Assembly (NCBI RefSeq): GCF_002849655.1
Contig: NZ_PDNW01000015.1
Span: forward strand, 49,775-113,774
Reading direction: 5' to 3'
Source: Pollutimonas subterranea
GTDB lineage: Bacteria; Pseudomonadota; Gammaproteobacteria; Burkholderiales; Burkholderiaceae_B
Length of the DNA stretch: 64,000 bases
The notes beneath the pieces were generated by a model. The model searched no databases, was not told the DNA's origin, and saw nothing but the letters and a program-made list of their open reading frames with translations. Positions 25,647 to 34,812 of the stretch are shown here, piece by piece (the stretch's first letter is position 1; every line of letters begins with the position of its first letter). The position numbers and the translations under genes are program-made.

Positions 25647-26648
25647 ATGGACAAAACACCCACCTCCGCACCAGCCGCCCCGGCAGGCGAAACACTGGCC
25701 TCCGCGCACCGCACCTTCGCCATCGAGATCGCCGCGCTGCAGGCCTTGGACGCCTCCCTTGACGACACATTCCGCCAGGCCGTCGCAATGCTGCTCGACT
25801 GCCAGGGCCGCGTCGTCGTCACCGGCATAGGAAAATCCGGCCATATCGCCCGGAAAATCGCCGCAACCCTGGCGTCCACCGGCACGCCGGCTTTTTTCAT
25901 GCACGGCGCCGAAGCGGTCCATGGCGACCTGGGCATGCTGACCCGCCAGGACATCGTCCTTGCCATTTCCTATTCCGGCACCGGCCAGGAGCTCCTCACG
26001 GTCCTCTCGGTCGCCAAGCGCATGGGTGCGCCCCTTATCTCGATCACGGGCTATCCCGAGTCCGAACTGGCGCGCAGCGCCGACCTGCACCTTAACGCCC
26101 ACGTCGAGCAAGAGGCCTGCCCCTTGAACCTGGCGCCCACCGCCAGCACCACGGCCGCCCTGGTGCTGGGCGATGCGCTGGCCGTAGCGTGCCTCGAGGC
26201 GCGCGGGTTCAGCCGCGAAGACTTTGCCCGCTCGCACCCGGGCGGAGCACTGGGACGGCGCCTGCTTACCTTCGTGCGCGATGTCATGCGTCAAGGCAGC
26301 GCGCTACCGATCGTTCCGGCCCATGCCAAGGTACCCGATGCACTGGTCGAAATGTCGGCCAAGGGCATGGGCATGACTATTGTCGTCGACGACAAGCAGG
26401 CACCGGTGGGCATCTTCACCGATGGCGACCTGCGCCGCCTCATTGCCCGCCACGGCGACATCCGCCTGCTTACCGTGGCCGACGGCATGACCCGCAATCC
26501 GAAAAGTGTGCCGCCCGGGGCTCTGGCCATCGAGGCGGCCACGCTGATGGATGCCGGCCGGCTGAACCAGATGCTCGTGCTCGACGATACCGGGCTATTA
26601 TTAGGAGCTTTACACATGCATGACCTGCTCGCTGCCAAGGTCATCTAG
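25647..26648 (+). CDS. kdsD: Arabinose-5-phosphate isomerase KdsD (KpsF/GutQ family)
   Basis: Isomerises ribulose-5-phosphate to arabinose-5-phosphate, the first step to Kdo for lipopolysaccharide. An N-terminal SIS domain (about 40-190) has GRVVVTGIGKSGHIARKIAATL and FMHGAEAVHGDLG; it is followed by the family block RSHPGGALGRRL and two CBS domains (about 215-333). At 333 residues it is standard. It is first gene of the run kdsD-kdsC-lptC-lptA-lptB, with gaps of 15, 4, 5 and 60 bases. Confidence 0.95.
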   Translation: MDKTPTSAPAAPAGETLASAHRTFAIEIAALQALDASLDDTFRQAVAMLLDCQGRVVVTGIGKSGHIARKIAATLASTGTPAFFMHGAEAVHGDLGMLTRQDIVLAISYSGTGQELLTVLSVAKRMGAPLISITGYPESELARSADLHLNAHVEQEACPLNLAPTASTTAALVLGDALAVACLEARGFSREDFARSHPGGALGRRLLTFVRDVMRQGSALPIVPAHAKVPDALVEMSAKGMGMTIVVDDKQAPVGIFTDGDLRRLIARHGDIRLLTVADGMTRNPKSVPPGALAIEAATLMDAGRLNQMLVLDDTGLLLGALHMHDLLAAKVI

Positions 26649-26663
26649 AACCTGCGTGCCCAA

Positions 26664-27263
26664 ATGAACTTTCCCACCATTTCACATCCCGCCGAAGCTC
26701 TCGTCCTGGCCAAGATCGCGCCCGCAGTACTCGAGCGCGCGCGCCAGGTCCGCGTCATGGCCTTCGACGTCGACGGCGTACTGACCGACGGCTGCCTCTG
26801 GTATGGCGAGCACGGCGAGCTCATGAAGCGTTTCAATGCCCTCGATGGCCATGGTTTGCGCCTCATGCGGGAAAGCGGCATCACCGTCGCCCTGATCACA
26901 GGCCGCGAAGGCCCTATCCTGGCGCGCCGCGCCGCCGAACTGGGCATTGCGCTGGTCCAGCAGGGCATACGCGACAAATCGCAGGCGGTCGTGGCGCTTG
27001 CCCGGGACCAGGGATGCTTGCTCAGCGAAGTCGGCTATATGGGCGACGACATCATCGACCTGCCGGCGCTGCAGCGCGTGGGCTTTGCCGCCAGCGTACC
27101 CAATGCGCCCGCTTATGTCTCGCAGGTGGCGCACTGGGTGTCGACCAAGCCGGGCGGATCGGGCGCCGTGCGCGAATGCTGCGATCTCATCCTGGCGGCA
27201 CAAGGCCGCCTCGGCGCCTTTTTCTCGCCCACAGCCATGCTGATGAGCGGCGCCATCCAATAA
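26664..27263 (+). CDS. kdsC: 3-deoxy-manno-octulosonate-8-phosphatase KdsC
   Basis: HAD-family phosphatase that releases Kdo from Kdo-8-phosphate. Motif I is FDVDGVLTDG (near 34), motif II ITGREGPI, and motif III/IV GYMGDDIIDLP. It lacks a cap domain, as KdsC tetramers do. The length of 199 residues includes a 20-residue N-terminal extension compared with the E. coli enzyme core. It lies between kdsD and lptC, as in most Proteobacteria. Confidence 0.95.
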   Translation: MNFPTISHPAEALVLAKIAPAVLERARQVRVMAFDVDGVLTDGCLWYGEHGELMKRFNALDGHGLRLMRESGITVALITGREGPILARRAAELGIALVQQGIRDKSQAVVALARDQGCLLSEVGYMGDDIIDLPALQRVGFAASVPNAPAYVSQVAHWVSTKPGGSGAVRECCDLILAAQGRLGAFFSPTAMLMSGAIQ

Positions 27264-27267
27264 GACC

Positions 27268-27882
27268 ATGAAAGAACGCGCCCCCGCCCTTATTGCCGTA
27301 GGCTTGCTGATCGCACTGGTGTTTGGCACCTTCTGGGCGGCCGACTACGCGCAACGGGCCATCGCTATCGATCCCCCCCGACGCATCACGCACGAACCCG
27401 ACTCGTGGGCCAACGATTTCGTCATGATACGCACCGACCCCGCAGGCGTTGCCATCAACCGCCTGGAAGGCACTTTCATGCAGCATTTTCCGGACAATGA
27501 CTCCTACGAGATCACTAAGGCAAAAGCCATAGGCCAGCAGCCCAATTCTCCGATTACCATAGGAACGTCCGACACGGCGGTCATGGACCAGAATGGCGAG
27601 CGTATCGTCATGACGGGCAATGCCCATGTACACCGCATGCCGGGCGAAGGCAGGGCCGCCATGGACGTCACCAGCGACGTGCTTACCATCAGGCCGGATG
27701 ACAATTTATTATTTACCGATCATCCGGCGCTGGTGGTCAATGGCAACTCGACCATGAACGGCAAAGGCATGCGTTACGATAACAATACCCGTCAGCTGCA
27801 AGTGTTTTCGGCGACCGACGTAAAGATCTCCGGCCAAGACTCGCAGCCAGGCTCTTCCACCAAACCTGATACGACAAAATAA
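27268..27882 (+). CDS. lptC: LPS export protein LptC
   Basis: Bitopic inner-membrane component of the Lpt bridge that passes lipopolysaccharide from LptB2FG to LptA. One N-terminal membrane helix (about 6-24) is followed by a beta-jellyroll periplasmic domain; typical stretches are DFVMIRTDPAGVAINRLEGTFMQHFPDNDSYEI and TDHPALVVNGNSTMNGKGM. Family identity rests on position between kdsC and lptA as well as fold-like pattern, since LptC is poorly conserved. Start is 4 bases after the kdsC stop. Confidence 0.92.
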   Translation: MKERAPALIAVGLLIALVFGTFWAADYAQRAIAIDPPRRITHEPDSWANDFVMIRTDPAGVAINRLEGTFMQHFPDNDSYEITKAKAIGQQPNSPITIGTSDTAVMDQNGERIVMTGNAHVHRMPGEGRAAMDVTSDVLTIRPDDNLLFTDHPALVVNGNSTMNGKGMRYDNNTRQLQVFSATDVKISGQDSQPGSSTKPDTTK

Positions 27883-27887
27883 AAACC

Positions 27888-28541
27888 ATGAACCTTAAGC
27901 GACCTATCTCCCTTGCTGCGTGGCTGTTCGCATCCGCGCTGGTTGGCCTTGCGGGCACAACGCACGCCCAGGCGCCGGCTCAAGCGCCGGCCCAGCAGTC
28001 CGCTCCCGCTCCCGCCGCCTCGCCAGGCACCGCGCCAGCCGAAGAACCCGACACTCTGATCCTGTCCGACACCTTGAATTACGACGACATCAAGAAGGAA
28101 AGCGTTTTCACGGGCAATGTCATCATGACGCGCGGTCTCATGACCCTGCATTCCGACAAACTCACGATGCGCGAAGATGCCGAAGGCTTCCAGTTCGGCA
28201 CCGCCACCGTCGAACCAGGCAAGCTTGTATTCATCCGCCAGGAAACCCCCGAGAAATTCGAAGTCCTTGAAGCACGCGGCCTACGCGCCGAGTACGATGG
28301 CAAGAAAGAGCAGATCGAAATGATAGGCCAGGCCGTGGTCACCCGCTACATCTGCGGCAAGGCGTTCGACAACGTCAAGGGCGAGCGCGTCATCTACCAC
28401 CAGACTACCGGCACCTACCAGGCCTACGGCGGCGCAAATTCAGCCGCCGCGGGCGGCAGGGTTCGCTCGATGGCTCGGCCCCAGGCCAAAGCCGACGCCG
28501 CCGCCGCCGAATGCCGGGAAAAGTCGGCGCCGCGCAAATAA
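27888..28541 (+). CDS. lptA: Periplasmic LPS transport protein LptA
   Basis: Periplasmic bridge protein of lipopolysaccharide export. Signal peptide 1-27 ends in THAQA, then a low-complexity Ala/Pro linker precedes the OstA domain: SDTLNYDDIKKESVFTGNV, LTMREDAEGFQ, then GQAVVTRYICGKAFDNVKGERVIYHQTTGTY. Length of 217 residues is slightly above the E. coli protein because of the linker and an Ala/Lys-rich tail. Five bases separate it from lptC. Confidence 0.94.
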   Translation: MNLKRPISLAAWLFASALVGLAGTTHAQAPAQAPAQQSAPAPAASPGTAPAEEPDTLILSDTLNYDDIKKESVFTGNVIMTRGLMTLHSDKLTMREDAEGFQFGTATVEPGKLVFIRQETPEKFEVLEARGLRAEYDGKKEQIEMIGQAVVTRYICGKAFDNVKGERVIYHQTTGTYQAYGGANSAAAGGRVRSMARPQAKADAAAAECREKSAPRK

Positions 28542-28601
28542 AACGCCGCTACGCAGCCAGCTTGCGCCCCGGCATTACCTGATATCAAAAAGCACCTGTT
28601 T

Positions 28602-29396
28602 ATGTTTCCTTCGAACAAGCCGGCCTCCGGTGGAACCCGCTCTCCCAGCGCCGCTGCGGGCAGCCTGCATGCCACCGGTCTGCGCAAGACCTACGGCAAG
28701 CGTACCGTCGTGCACGACGTCTCGCTGTCGGTCGACAGTGGCGAAGTCGTGGGCCTATTGGGCCCGAACGGCGCAGGCAAGACCACCAGCTTCTACATGA
28801 TTGTGGGCATAGTACCCACCGATGCGGGGCGTATCGAGATCGACGGCAAGGCTATTACCAGCATGCCCATGCACAAGCGGGCGCGCATGGGTTTGTCCTA
28901 CCTGCCGCAAGATGCGTCGGTGTTCCGCCGCCTTACCGTTGAAGAAAACATCCGCGCCGTACTCGAACTGCAACTGGACGACACCGGCCGGCCGCTCACG
29001 TCCGCGCTTATCGGCGAGCACCTGGAATCGCTGATCGACGAATTGCAGATCGGCCATATCCGGCGCAATACCGCCATATCGCTGTCGGGCGGCGAACGAC
29101 GGCGCGTCGAAATCGCCCGCGCACTGGCTACGCATCCGCGCTTCATCCTTCTTGACGAGCCCTTTGCCGGCGTGGACCCCATCGCCGTCATCGAAATCCA
29201 GCGCATTGTCCACTTCCTGAAGGGCCGGAATATCGGCGTGCTGATCACCGATCACAACGTGCGCGAAACCCTGGGTATTTGCGACCGCGCCTATATCATC
29301 AGCGAAGGCAAGGTGCTGACCAACGGCCATCCCAGCGAAATTATCGACAACGAGGCCGTGCGCAAGGTTTATCTGGGCAAGAACTTCAAAATGTAG
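28602..29396 (+). CDS. lptB: LPS export ABC ATPase LptB
   Basis: ATPase that powers LPS extraction with LptF/LptG. Walker A is [11 protein letters not shown], the signature [15 protein letters not shown], and Walker B with the catalytic Glu is [13 protein letters not shown]; the switch His is in [10 protein letters not shown]. The first 20 residues are an extra non-conserved leader compared with E. coli LptB. The gene normally found next, rpoN, is absent: only 150 non-coding bases separate lptB from hpf. Confidence 0.96.
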   Translation: MFPSNKPASGGTRSPSAAAGSLHATGLRKTYGKRTVVHDVSLSVDSGEVVGLLGPNGAGKTTSFYMIVGIVPTDAGRIEIDGKAITSMPMHKRARMGLSYLPQDASVFRRLTVEENIRAVLELQLDDTGRPLTSALIGEHLESLIDELQIGHIRRNTAISLSGGERRRVEIARALATHPRFILLDEPFAGVDPIAVIEIQRIVHFLKGRNIGVLITDHNVRETLGICDRAYIISEGKVLTNGHPSEIIDNEAVRKVYLGKNFKM

Positions 29397-29546
29397 CCGG
29401 GTGATTCGCCCCGGCTTGATCTGGCGCACTTGATTTACTCTGCATAATCTATACACTGAAATCATTAACAACGCATTACAAGGAGAACCATCACACCCCT
29501 GAACGCGCATACCGCGCACCCCTCATTTCTGCAAGGAGAGCACAAT
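29397..29546. other. lptB-hpf spacer; no rpoN
   Basis: 150 bases with no open frame of note, in the place where rpoN sits in E. coli and many other Proteobacteria. A weak hairpin GCCGGG/CCCGGC at 29396-29415 overlaps the end of lptB. A good ribosome-binding site AAGGAGAG precedes hpf. Confidence 0.6.
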
Positions 29547-29876
29547 ATGAACCTGAGTCTTACTGGCCGTCATCTAGAAGTCACTCCCGCTATCCGCGAG
29601 TACGTAATGAACAAAATGGCACGCATCACGCGGCATTTTGATAACGTTATCGACACCCAGGTCATTCTCTCGATCGAGCGTCTCAATCACACCGCCGAAA
29701 TCACCATGCGCTTACGTGGAAAAGACATCCACTGCGAAGCCGTCGACGAAAACCTCTATGCAGCCATCGACTTGCTCGCCGACAAAATAGATCGGCAGGT
29801 CATCAAGTACAAGTCCAAGGTGCAAGACCACGCTCACGAGCCTGTCAAGCGGCAAGAAATTCCTGCCGTGGAATAA
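29547..29876 (+). CDS. hpf: Ribosome hibernation-promoting factor (HPF/RaiA family, short form)
   Basis: Binds the 30S decoding region and promotes ribosome dimerisation in stationary phase. The 109-residue single-domain form has the opening MNLSLTGRHLEVTPAIREYV and the strand/helix pattern AEITMRLRGKDIHCEAVDENLYAAIDLLADKIDRQVIKYK. A strong ribosome-binding site lies upstream. It is followed by a likely terminator and then ptsN. Confidence 0.95.
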   Translation: MNLSLTGRHLEVTPAIREYVMNKMARITRHFDNVIDTQVILSIERLNHTAEITMRLRGKDIHCEAVDENLYAAIDLLADKIDRQVIKYKSKVQDHAHEPVKRQEIPAVE

Positions 29877-29954
29877 TCCCATCCAGCTTTACGTGCGCCC
29901 CGGCCGGCACAAACCGCGCCCACTCTGACTAGCGCTTCGTAATCCTGGCAAACT

Positions 29955-29983
29955 GGCCTCAATCGCCTCAAGTGATTGGGGCC
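29955..29983 (+). terminator. Candidate intrinsic terminator after hpf
   Basis: Stem 29955-29964 (GGCCTCAATC) pairs with 29974-29983 (GATTGGGGCC) over ten positions, one of them G-U, with a nine-base loop, followed by TTGGTTATCC. The downstream tract is only moderately T-rich, so efficiency is uncertain. It separates hpf from ptsN. Confidence 0.55.
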
Positions 29984-30021
29984 TTGGTTATCCTGCTTTG
30001 TATGGCGGCACCCAAACCCCA

Positions 30022-30027
30022 TATAAT
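30022..30027 (+). promoter_or_regulatory. Consensus -10 TATAAT immediately before ptsN
   Basis: A perfect TATAAT at 30022-30027 with a weak -35 TTGTAT 18 bases upstream (29998-30003). Transcription would begin near 30034, essentially at the ptsN ATG (30035), which would give a leaderless message. It may be coincidental. Confidence 0.35.
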
Positions 30028-30034
30028 AACCACT

Positions 30035-30490
30035 ATGAACTTAATGTCGCGTATCTTGCCGCTGTCGAATGTTGTGCTTGATTTGGCTGCCACCAGCAAG
30101 AAAAGAGCATTCGAACAAGCCGGCCTGCTCTTTGAAAATCAGCACGGAATAGCCCGCACGGCAGTTTTTCAAAGCCTCATTGCCCGCGAACGGCTCGGCT
30201 CCACAGCGCTCGGCCATCACGTGGCGGTTCCGCACGGACGCATCAAGGACCTCAAGGAGCCTTGTGCCGCCTTCATCCGGCTGGCTGATCCGGTGCGCTT
30301 TGACACCACCGACGGGCGCCTGGCCAGCCTGCTGTTCATTCTGCTGGTTCCCGAAACGGCCACACAGACGCACCTGGAGCTGCTGGCCGAGATTGCCAAG
30401 CTCATGTCCGACCCCAAGCTGCGGCAAACCCTGTCCACCGAAACCGACCCGGCCGCCGTCCACAGGCTTCTCACCTCCTCGCCCGCCTAA
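30035..30490 (+). CDS. ptsN: Nitrogen-PTS EIIA protein PtsN
   Basis: EIIA-Ntr of the nitrogen phosphotransferase system; its phosphorylation state regulates potassium and metabolic functions. The phospho-histidine is in [13 protein letters not shown]. The family opening [17 protein letters not shown] sets the start at 30035; the frame is open further upstream but reads through the terminator region. 151 residues is normal. It is followed 10 bases later by hprK, the common proteobacterial arrangement. Confidence 0.94.
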   Translation: MNLMSRILPLSNVVLDLAATSKKRAFEQAGLLFENQHGIARTAVFQSLIARERLGSTALGHHVAVPHGRIKDLKEPCAAFIRLADPVRFDTTDGRLASLLFILLVPETATQTHLELLAEIAKLMSDPKLRQTLSTETDPAAVHRLLTSSPA

Positions 30491-30500
30491 GGCCATCCGC

Positions 30501-31430
30501 ATGCTGACCATACATGAACTCGTCAGTGACAACGCGGACAAGATCCCGTTCACCTGGATCGCCGGCGCCAATTCGGCCAACCGGCTTATTCCAGACGTAG
30601 GCATGTCGGGCGCCGACCTGGTGGGTCACCTGAACCTGATCCACCCGGCACGCATACAGGTGTTCGGCGCGGAAGAGCTCTCTTACTACACACGCTTCGA
30701 GATCAGGCGTCGCGTCCATCACCTTGAAGACCTCGTAACGGGGGGGGTGCCGGCCATACTCATTGCCGACGGAATGGCCCCGCCCGACGACCTGCGCGAC
30801 TTCTGCAACCAGCAGAACATCCCCCTGCTGTCGACCTCCATAGAAGCCGCCCAGCTGATCGACCTGCTGCGCATCTACCTGGGCAAGCGGCTGGCGCCAA
30901 AAACCACCGTCCATGGCGTGTTCATGGACGTGCTGGGCGTGGGCGTACTCATTACCGGCGAATCCGGACTGGGGAAAAGCGAACTTGCCCTCGAACTGAT
31001 TTCGCGCGGGCACGGTCTGGTGGCCGACGATGCCGTCGAACTTTCGCGCACCGCACCGAACATGATCGAGGGCCACTGCCCGCCTTTATTGCAGAATCTG
31101 CTCGAAGTCCGCGGCCTGGGCCTGCTTGATATACGTACGATTTTCGGCGAGACGTCGGTGCGCCGGAAAATGAAGCTCAAGCTGTTGGTGCATCTTATCC
31201 GGTCCACCCCCGACGCCTTCGAACGCCTGCCTGTGCAGGACCAGACCGAAGACGTCCTGGGCATACCGATACGCCGCGTCATGCTGCAAGTGGCAGCCGG
31301 GCGAAATCTGGCGGTACTCGTCGAGGCCGCAGTACGCAATACCATCCTTGCCTTGCGCGGCATCGACACCATGGGCGAGTTCATCGAGCGCCAGGCCCTG
31401 GCCATCATGGAAAGCAGTCGCCGCGAATAA
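30501..31430 (+). CDS. hprK: HPr kinase/phosphorylase
   Basis: Bifunctional serine kinase/phosphorylase acting on HPr. The P-loop is [14 protein letters not shown] and the family signature [17 protein letters not shown] is present; the block [20 protein letters not shown] is typical of the C-terminal domain. I set the start at the ATG 30501 ([11 protein letters not shown]), because the open frame further upstream only overlaps ptsN. 309 residues. With ptsN and rapZ it belongs to a PTS-related operon; HPr and EI genes are not in the window. Confidence 0.95.
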   Translation: MLTIHELVSDNADKIPFTWIAGANSANRLIPDVGMSGADLVGHLNLIHPARIQVFGAEELSYYTRFEIRRRVHHLEDLVTGGVPAILIADGMAPPDDLRDFCNQQNIPLLSTSIEAAQLIDLLRIYLGKRLAPKTTVHGVFMDVLGVGVLITGESGLGKSELALELISRGHGLVADDAVELSRTAPNMIEGHCPPLLQNLLEVRGLGLLDIRTIFGETSVRRKMKLKLLVHLIRSTPDAFERLPVQDQTEDVLGIPIRRVMLQVAAGRNLAVLVEAAVRNTILALRGIDTMGEFIERQALAIMESSRRE

Positions 31431-31526
31431 GGCCGCGCCGGCTGCAACGCGGCTTGTAGCCATTCTTCGAACACCCGGGATGCACGCTCTTGACCGCATC
31501 CTTCAACGTGGAAAACCCCCATCGTC

Positions 31527-32399
31527 ATGTTGAACATTGTCCTGATCACAGGAATCTCCGGCTCCGGCAAATCGGTTGCCCTGCGTTTGCTTGAAGATGC
31601 GGGTTATACCTGCGTCGATAACCTGCCGGTGCGCTTTCTCCACGAATTCATTGCCAACACGCGCGAAAGCGGCCTGGAGCGTGTCGCTGTATCGATAGAC
31701 GTGCGTTCGCCCGGCGAAATCAACGAGCTTCCCGACGTCATTACCGGTTTGCGGGCGATGGGCACCGCATTCCGGGTCATTTTCCTGGATGCCAATGACC
31801 ATACCCTGCAACAGCGTTATTCCGAGTCGCGGCGCCGTCATCCCCTGACCAACCGCCTGCAGGCGGGCGGCAAATCGCCTTCCCTGCAAGAGTGCATCGA
31901 TACCGAGCGCGAACTGCTGGCGCCCCTGCGCGAGCAGGAACACGTCATCGACACCTCCGACCTCACACCCGGACAGCTGCGCGCCTGGGTACGCGACCTG
32001 GTCCAGGCGGACCGGGCGCCTGTCGTGCTGACCTTCGAATCTTTTGCCTACAAACGCGGCGTACCCGGCGATGCCGACCTGGTGTTCGATGTGCGCTGCC
32101 TGCCCAACCCCCATTACGACAGCGCCTTGCGCCCGCTGACGGGACGCGACGAACCTGTGGCAAAATGGCTGGGGCAATTCGGCAGCGTTGAAACCATGAT
32201 CGAAGACATTGCCGGATTTATCCGGCGCTGGCTGCCTCTTTACATGCAAGATACCCGAAGTTACCTAACGGTGGCGGTGGGATGCACCGGCGGCAAGCAC
32301 CGATCGGTCTACGTTACCGAGCAGCTCGCCCAGCGCTTTGCCGATCACTCGCCGCTTTTGATTAGGCATCGCAACCAGCCGCCACCCGACCTGCCATGA
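31527..32399 (+). CDS. rapZ: RNase adapter / P-loop protein RapZ (YvcJ family)
   Basis: In E. coli RapZ guides RNase E to the GlmZ small RNA and so controls amino-sugar supply. The P-loop ITGISGSGKSVALRLLED, the block DNLPVRFLHEF and the C-terminal GCTGGKHRSVYVTEQLA are diagnostic. 290 residues. It overlaps the downstream rlpA-like gene by ATGA at 32396-32399. Confidence 0.95.
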   Translation: MLNIVLITGISGSGKSVALRLLEDAGYTCVDNLPVRFLHEFIANTRESGLERVAVSIDVRSPGEINELPDVITGLRAMGTAFRVIFLDANDHTLQQRYSESRRRHPLTNRLQAGGKSPSLQECIDTERELLAPLREQEHVIDTSDLTPGQLRAWVRDLVQADRAPVVLTFESFAYKRGVPGDADLVFDVRCLPNPHYDSALRPLTGRDEPVAKWLGQFGSVETMIEDIAGFIRRWLPLYMQDTRSYLTVAVGCTGGKHRSVYVTEQLAQRFADHSPLLIRHRNQPPPDLP

Positions 32400-33475
32400 C
32401 ATCACGACGCCTTCCCATCCCGCTTCTTGCCTTATGCATCATCCTCGCCATCCTGGCCGGCTGCTCCACGCCGAAGAAGACCGGCACCAAAGGCAGCACC
32501 ACGCGCGGCGGCGGCTATTACATGGATGACGGGCCTGGCTCGAACATACCGCCCGGCATCGAAAACATCCCCGATGCAGTTCCACAGATTGAAGTACACG
32601 CCCCGGCAAACTTCCGGCCTTATGTCGTGTTCGGCAAGAAATATGTTCCGGTCAGCGACGAAAAACCCTTCCGCGAAGAAGGCACGGCGTCCTGGTACGG
32701 ACGCAAATTCCACGGCAAGAAAACCGCCAATGGCGAAGTCTACGACATGTACGCAATGTCGGCCGCCCACCCCACGTTGCCCATACCCAGCTATGCCCGC
32801 GTGACCCACGCCAATACTGGAAAATCCGTGGTCGTACGCGTCAATGACCGCGGACCGTTCCACAGCAAGCGCATCATCGACGTTTCCTATGTCGCGGCCA
32901 GCAAGCTGGGCCTGATAGGCCCCGGCAGCGGCCAGGTCATCGTCGAAGCCATCACCAACGACGACATACGGAATACGCGAGTGGCCAGTACGCCTGCCGC
33001 GCCACGAACGGTCCGAGTCAGCGAGTCGCGGCCGGCCGAGACGCGACCGGCACCAGTGAAAATTGCACAAATGACGCAGCCGCTGCCCGACGCGCTCGAG
33101 GTACTGCGGCTCAGCGAGGCCCGACCTACCGAAGCCAACCCGGACGCCCTGCATGCTCTGAAGACCGACGACCAGATCGGCCATATCACCCCGGCCGGCA
33201 CAGGCACCCAGGCCGAGGTGGTGCAGGACCAGCCCAGTCCCGGACAAATCTATCTTCAATTCGGCGCGTTCAGCGCCTCGCACACCGCCAACGGCCTGGC
33301 CCAAAAAATTAATCAGCAAATCAGCCAGGTTGAAAGCCGCCCGGCCAAGATCCGAACTGTCAACGAACTGCACAAAGTTCAGATAGGCCCTTATTCCTCA
33401 CGCACCGAAGCCGTGAATGCGGCCTTTCGCATCCGGGAAGTCACAGGCATACAAGCCACGCTTGCCTTGAGCTAA
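32396..33475 (+). CDS. rlpA: RlpA-like septal lytic transglycosylase lipoprotein with SPOR domain
   Basis: A lipoprotein (lipobox LAGC, Cys22) with a double-psi beta-barrel domain (about 93-190: GTASWYGRKFHGKKTANGE, then VVRVNDRGPFHSKRIIDVSYVAA, with the catalytic Asp in NDRGP) and a C-terminal SPOR domain (about 283-358). RlpA cuts peptidoglycan lacking stem peptides at the division septum, and SPOR takes it there. A Pro/Ala/Thr-rich linker joins the domains. Coupled to rapZ by ATGA. Confidence 0.93.
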   Translation: MTSRRLPIPLLALCIILAILAGCSTPKKTGTKGSTTRGGGYYMDDGPGSNIPPGIENIPDAVPQIEVHAPANFRPYVVFGKKYVPVSDEKPFREEGTASWYGRKFHGKKTANGEVYDMYAMSAAHPTLPIPSYARVTHANTGKSVVVRVNDRGPFHSKRIIDVSYVAASKLGLIGPGSGQVIVEAITNDDIRNTRVASTPAAPRTVRVSESRPAETRPAPVKIAQMTQPLPDALEVLRLSEARPTEANPDALHALKTDDQIGHITPAGTGTQAEVVQDQPSPGQIYLQFGAFSASHTANGLAQKINQQISQVESRPAKIRTVNELHKVQIGPYSSRTEAVNAAFRIREVTGIQATLALS

Positions 33476-33550
33476 CGGATTTTCGGTGCAAGTGCTTACG
33501 GCTTGAGGCGCACGGTGGCTAGTAGGCTGGCCCAAGCTTCGCTCATGCAA

Positions 33551-33774
33551 AAAGGCGGGTGTGTCGGGGGCTGTGCAGGCGCCTCGCGCACGCCGTTTCG
33601 GTCAGTCCCATCGAGGAGGCGAGGCCGCGGCTGTCTGAGCCCGACGGGTGTCGGGCCACTGGCCCGACCGGGCGAGTTCCGCGGGCGCCTCGATGGCACT
33701 GACCGAAACGGGCACCCTGGCAACGCCAGGGCGTGACGCGTGAAGCCGAAACAGCCCCCGACTCACCCGCCTTT
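33551..33774 (-). repeat. Structured non-coding element, copy B (nested stems)
   Basis: 224 bases with the same plan as 24581-24806. Outer stem: 33551-33574 with 33751-33774, 23 of 24 pairs. Inner stem: 33594-33616 with 33688-33710, 22 of 23. Core: palindromic CCGCGG closing pair, block CTGTCTGAGC (33631-33640), inverted repeat 33650-33668 centred on CCA-C-TGG, then GCGAGTTC and GCGGGCGCC (33672-33689). A small hairpin CCCTGGC/GCCAGGG at 33715-33731. The stems differ in sequence from copy A but keep pairing. It begins 72 bases after the rsmI stop on the minus strand, and on that strand ends in a T-run (complement of 33549-33553). The remaining bases of 33476-33846 show no gene. Confidence 0.7.
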
Positions 33775-33846
33775 CTAAAGAACAGATAGCCGCCCCAACG
33801 CCTCGGCAATGCAGCCATCCTTATAGCCACCTCGACCAAAAACCCG

Positions 33847-34779
33847 CTAATCCGTCTTCTGACGCCCCAGCGCCAAGGCATACAACACATCGCGCGGCAT
33901 TCCCGTGACCTTGGCCGCCACCTTGCTTGCATCGCGCAGCGACATGGTCTCCAGCAAGGCGTCCAGCAACACCAGGGTGGACGGATCGATATCTTCCGTC
34001 GCCTTGGCGTCATCCGCTTCGTGCACGATCAGTACGAACTCTCCCTGGCTGCGATGAGCGTCCTCGGCCAGCCAGGCCGCCGCGTCGGCCAACGGCATGG
34101 TGACCACCTGCTCGAAGCGCTTGGTCAATTCACGCGCGATCGTCAATTTGCGCATGGGCCCGCAGACCTGCAGCATGTCCTTTACCGCGGCGCCCAACCG
34201 GTGCGGCGACTCGAACATCACGATAGGTGCCGGCACGGCACACCAGCGCTGCAGCCACTTCTGGCGTGCGCCGGCCTTGGGCGGCATGAAACCGGCAAAG
34301 ACATAGGCGGGATTTTCGTCGGACGTAACGCCGCTGGCCATCAACGCCGCAATGACGGCGCTGGCGCCTGGAATGGCAATCACGCCATAACCGGCATCGC
34401 GCGCGGCGCGCACGATGCGGGCGCCCGGGTCGCTTACCGCGGGCGCTCCCGCATCGGACACCAGCGCCACCCGTTCACCGTTGGACAAGCGATCGACAAT
34501 GGCCTGCGCCGCTTCGGCCTCGTTATGCCGATGCGCCGCAATCAGCGGCGTACTGACGCCCCAGGCATCCATCAGCGGCCGGCTTGCGCGTGTGTCCTCC
34601 GCCGCGATCACGTCGCAGCGGGCCAGCGTCTGCCAGGCACGCAAGCTCATGTCGCCCAGGTTTCCTATGGGTGTCGCCACGACGTAGAGCGTGGCCGTGG
34701 GCCAGTGCTGCGCGTCCACGCGCTCGGTGAGACGTTTCCATGTCGCTGGAGTGTCCAAGAAATCGGGCGTTTCATTCAT
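33847..34779 (-). CDS. rsmI: 16S rRNA (cytidine(1402)-2'-O)-methyltransferase
   Basis: Methylates C1402 of 16S rRNA at the decoding site. The tetrapyrrole-methylase-like SAM fold shows VVATPIGNLGDMSLRA, CDVIAAEDTR, LVSDAGAPAVSDPG and IPGASAVIAALMASG. I set the start at the ATG 34779 (MNETPDFLD); the frame continues upstream across yraN on the other strand but carries no homology. Divergent from yraN with 33 bases between, as in E. coli. Element B lies downstream. Confidence 0.95.
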   Translation of the reverse strand: MNETPDFLDTPATWKRLTERVDAQHWPTATLYVVATPIGNLGDMSLRAWQTLARCDVIAAEDTRASRPLMDAWGVSTPLIAAHRHNEAEAAQAIVDRLSNGERVALVSDAGAPAVSDPGARIVRAARDAGYGVIAIPGASAVIAALMASGVTSDENPAYVFAGFMPPKAGARQKWLQRWCAVPAPIVMFESPHRLGAAVKDMLQVCGPMRKLTIARELTKRFEQVVTMPLADAAAWLAEDAHRSQGEFVLIVHEADDAKATEDIDPSTLVLLDALLETMSLRDASKVAAKVTGMPRDVLYALALGRQKTD

Positions 34780-34812
34780 ACTAGGAAACAAAGCCTTTAG
34801 AAGGATAAAAAG

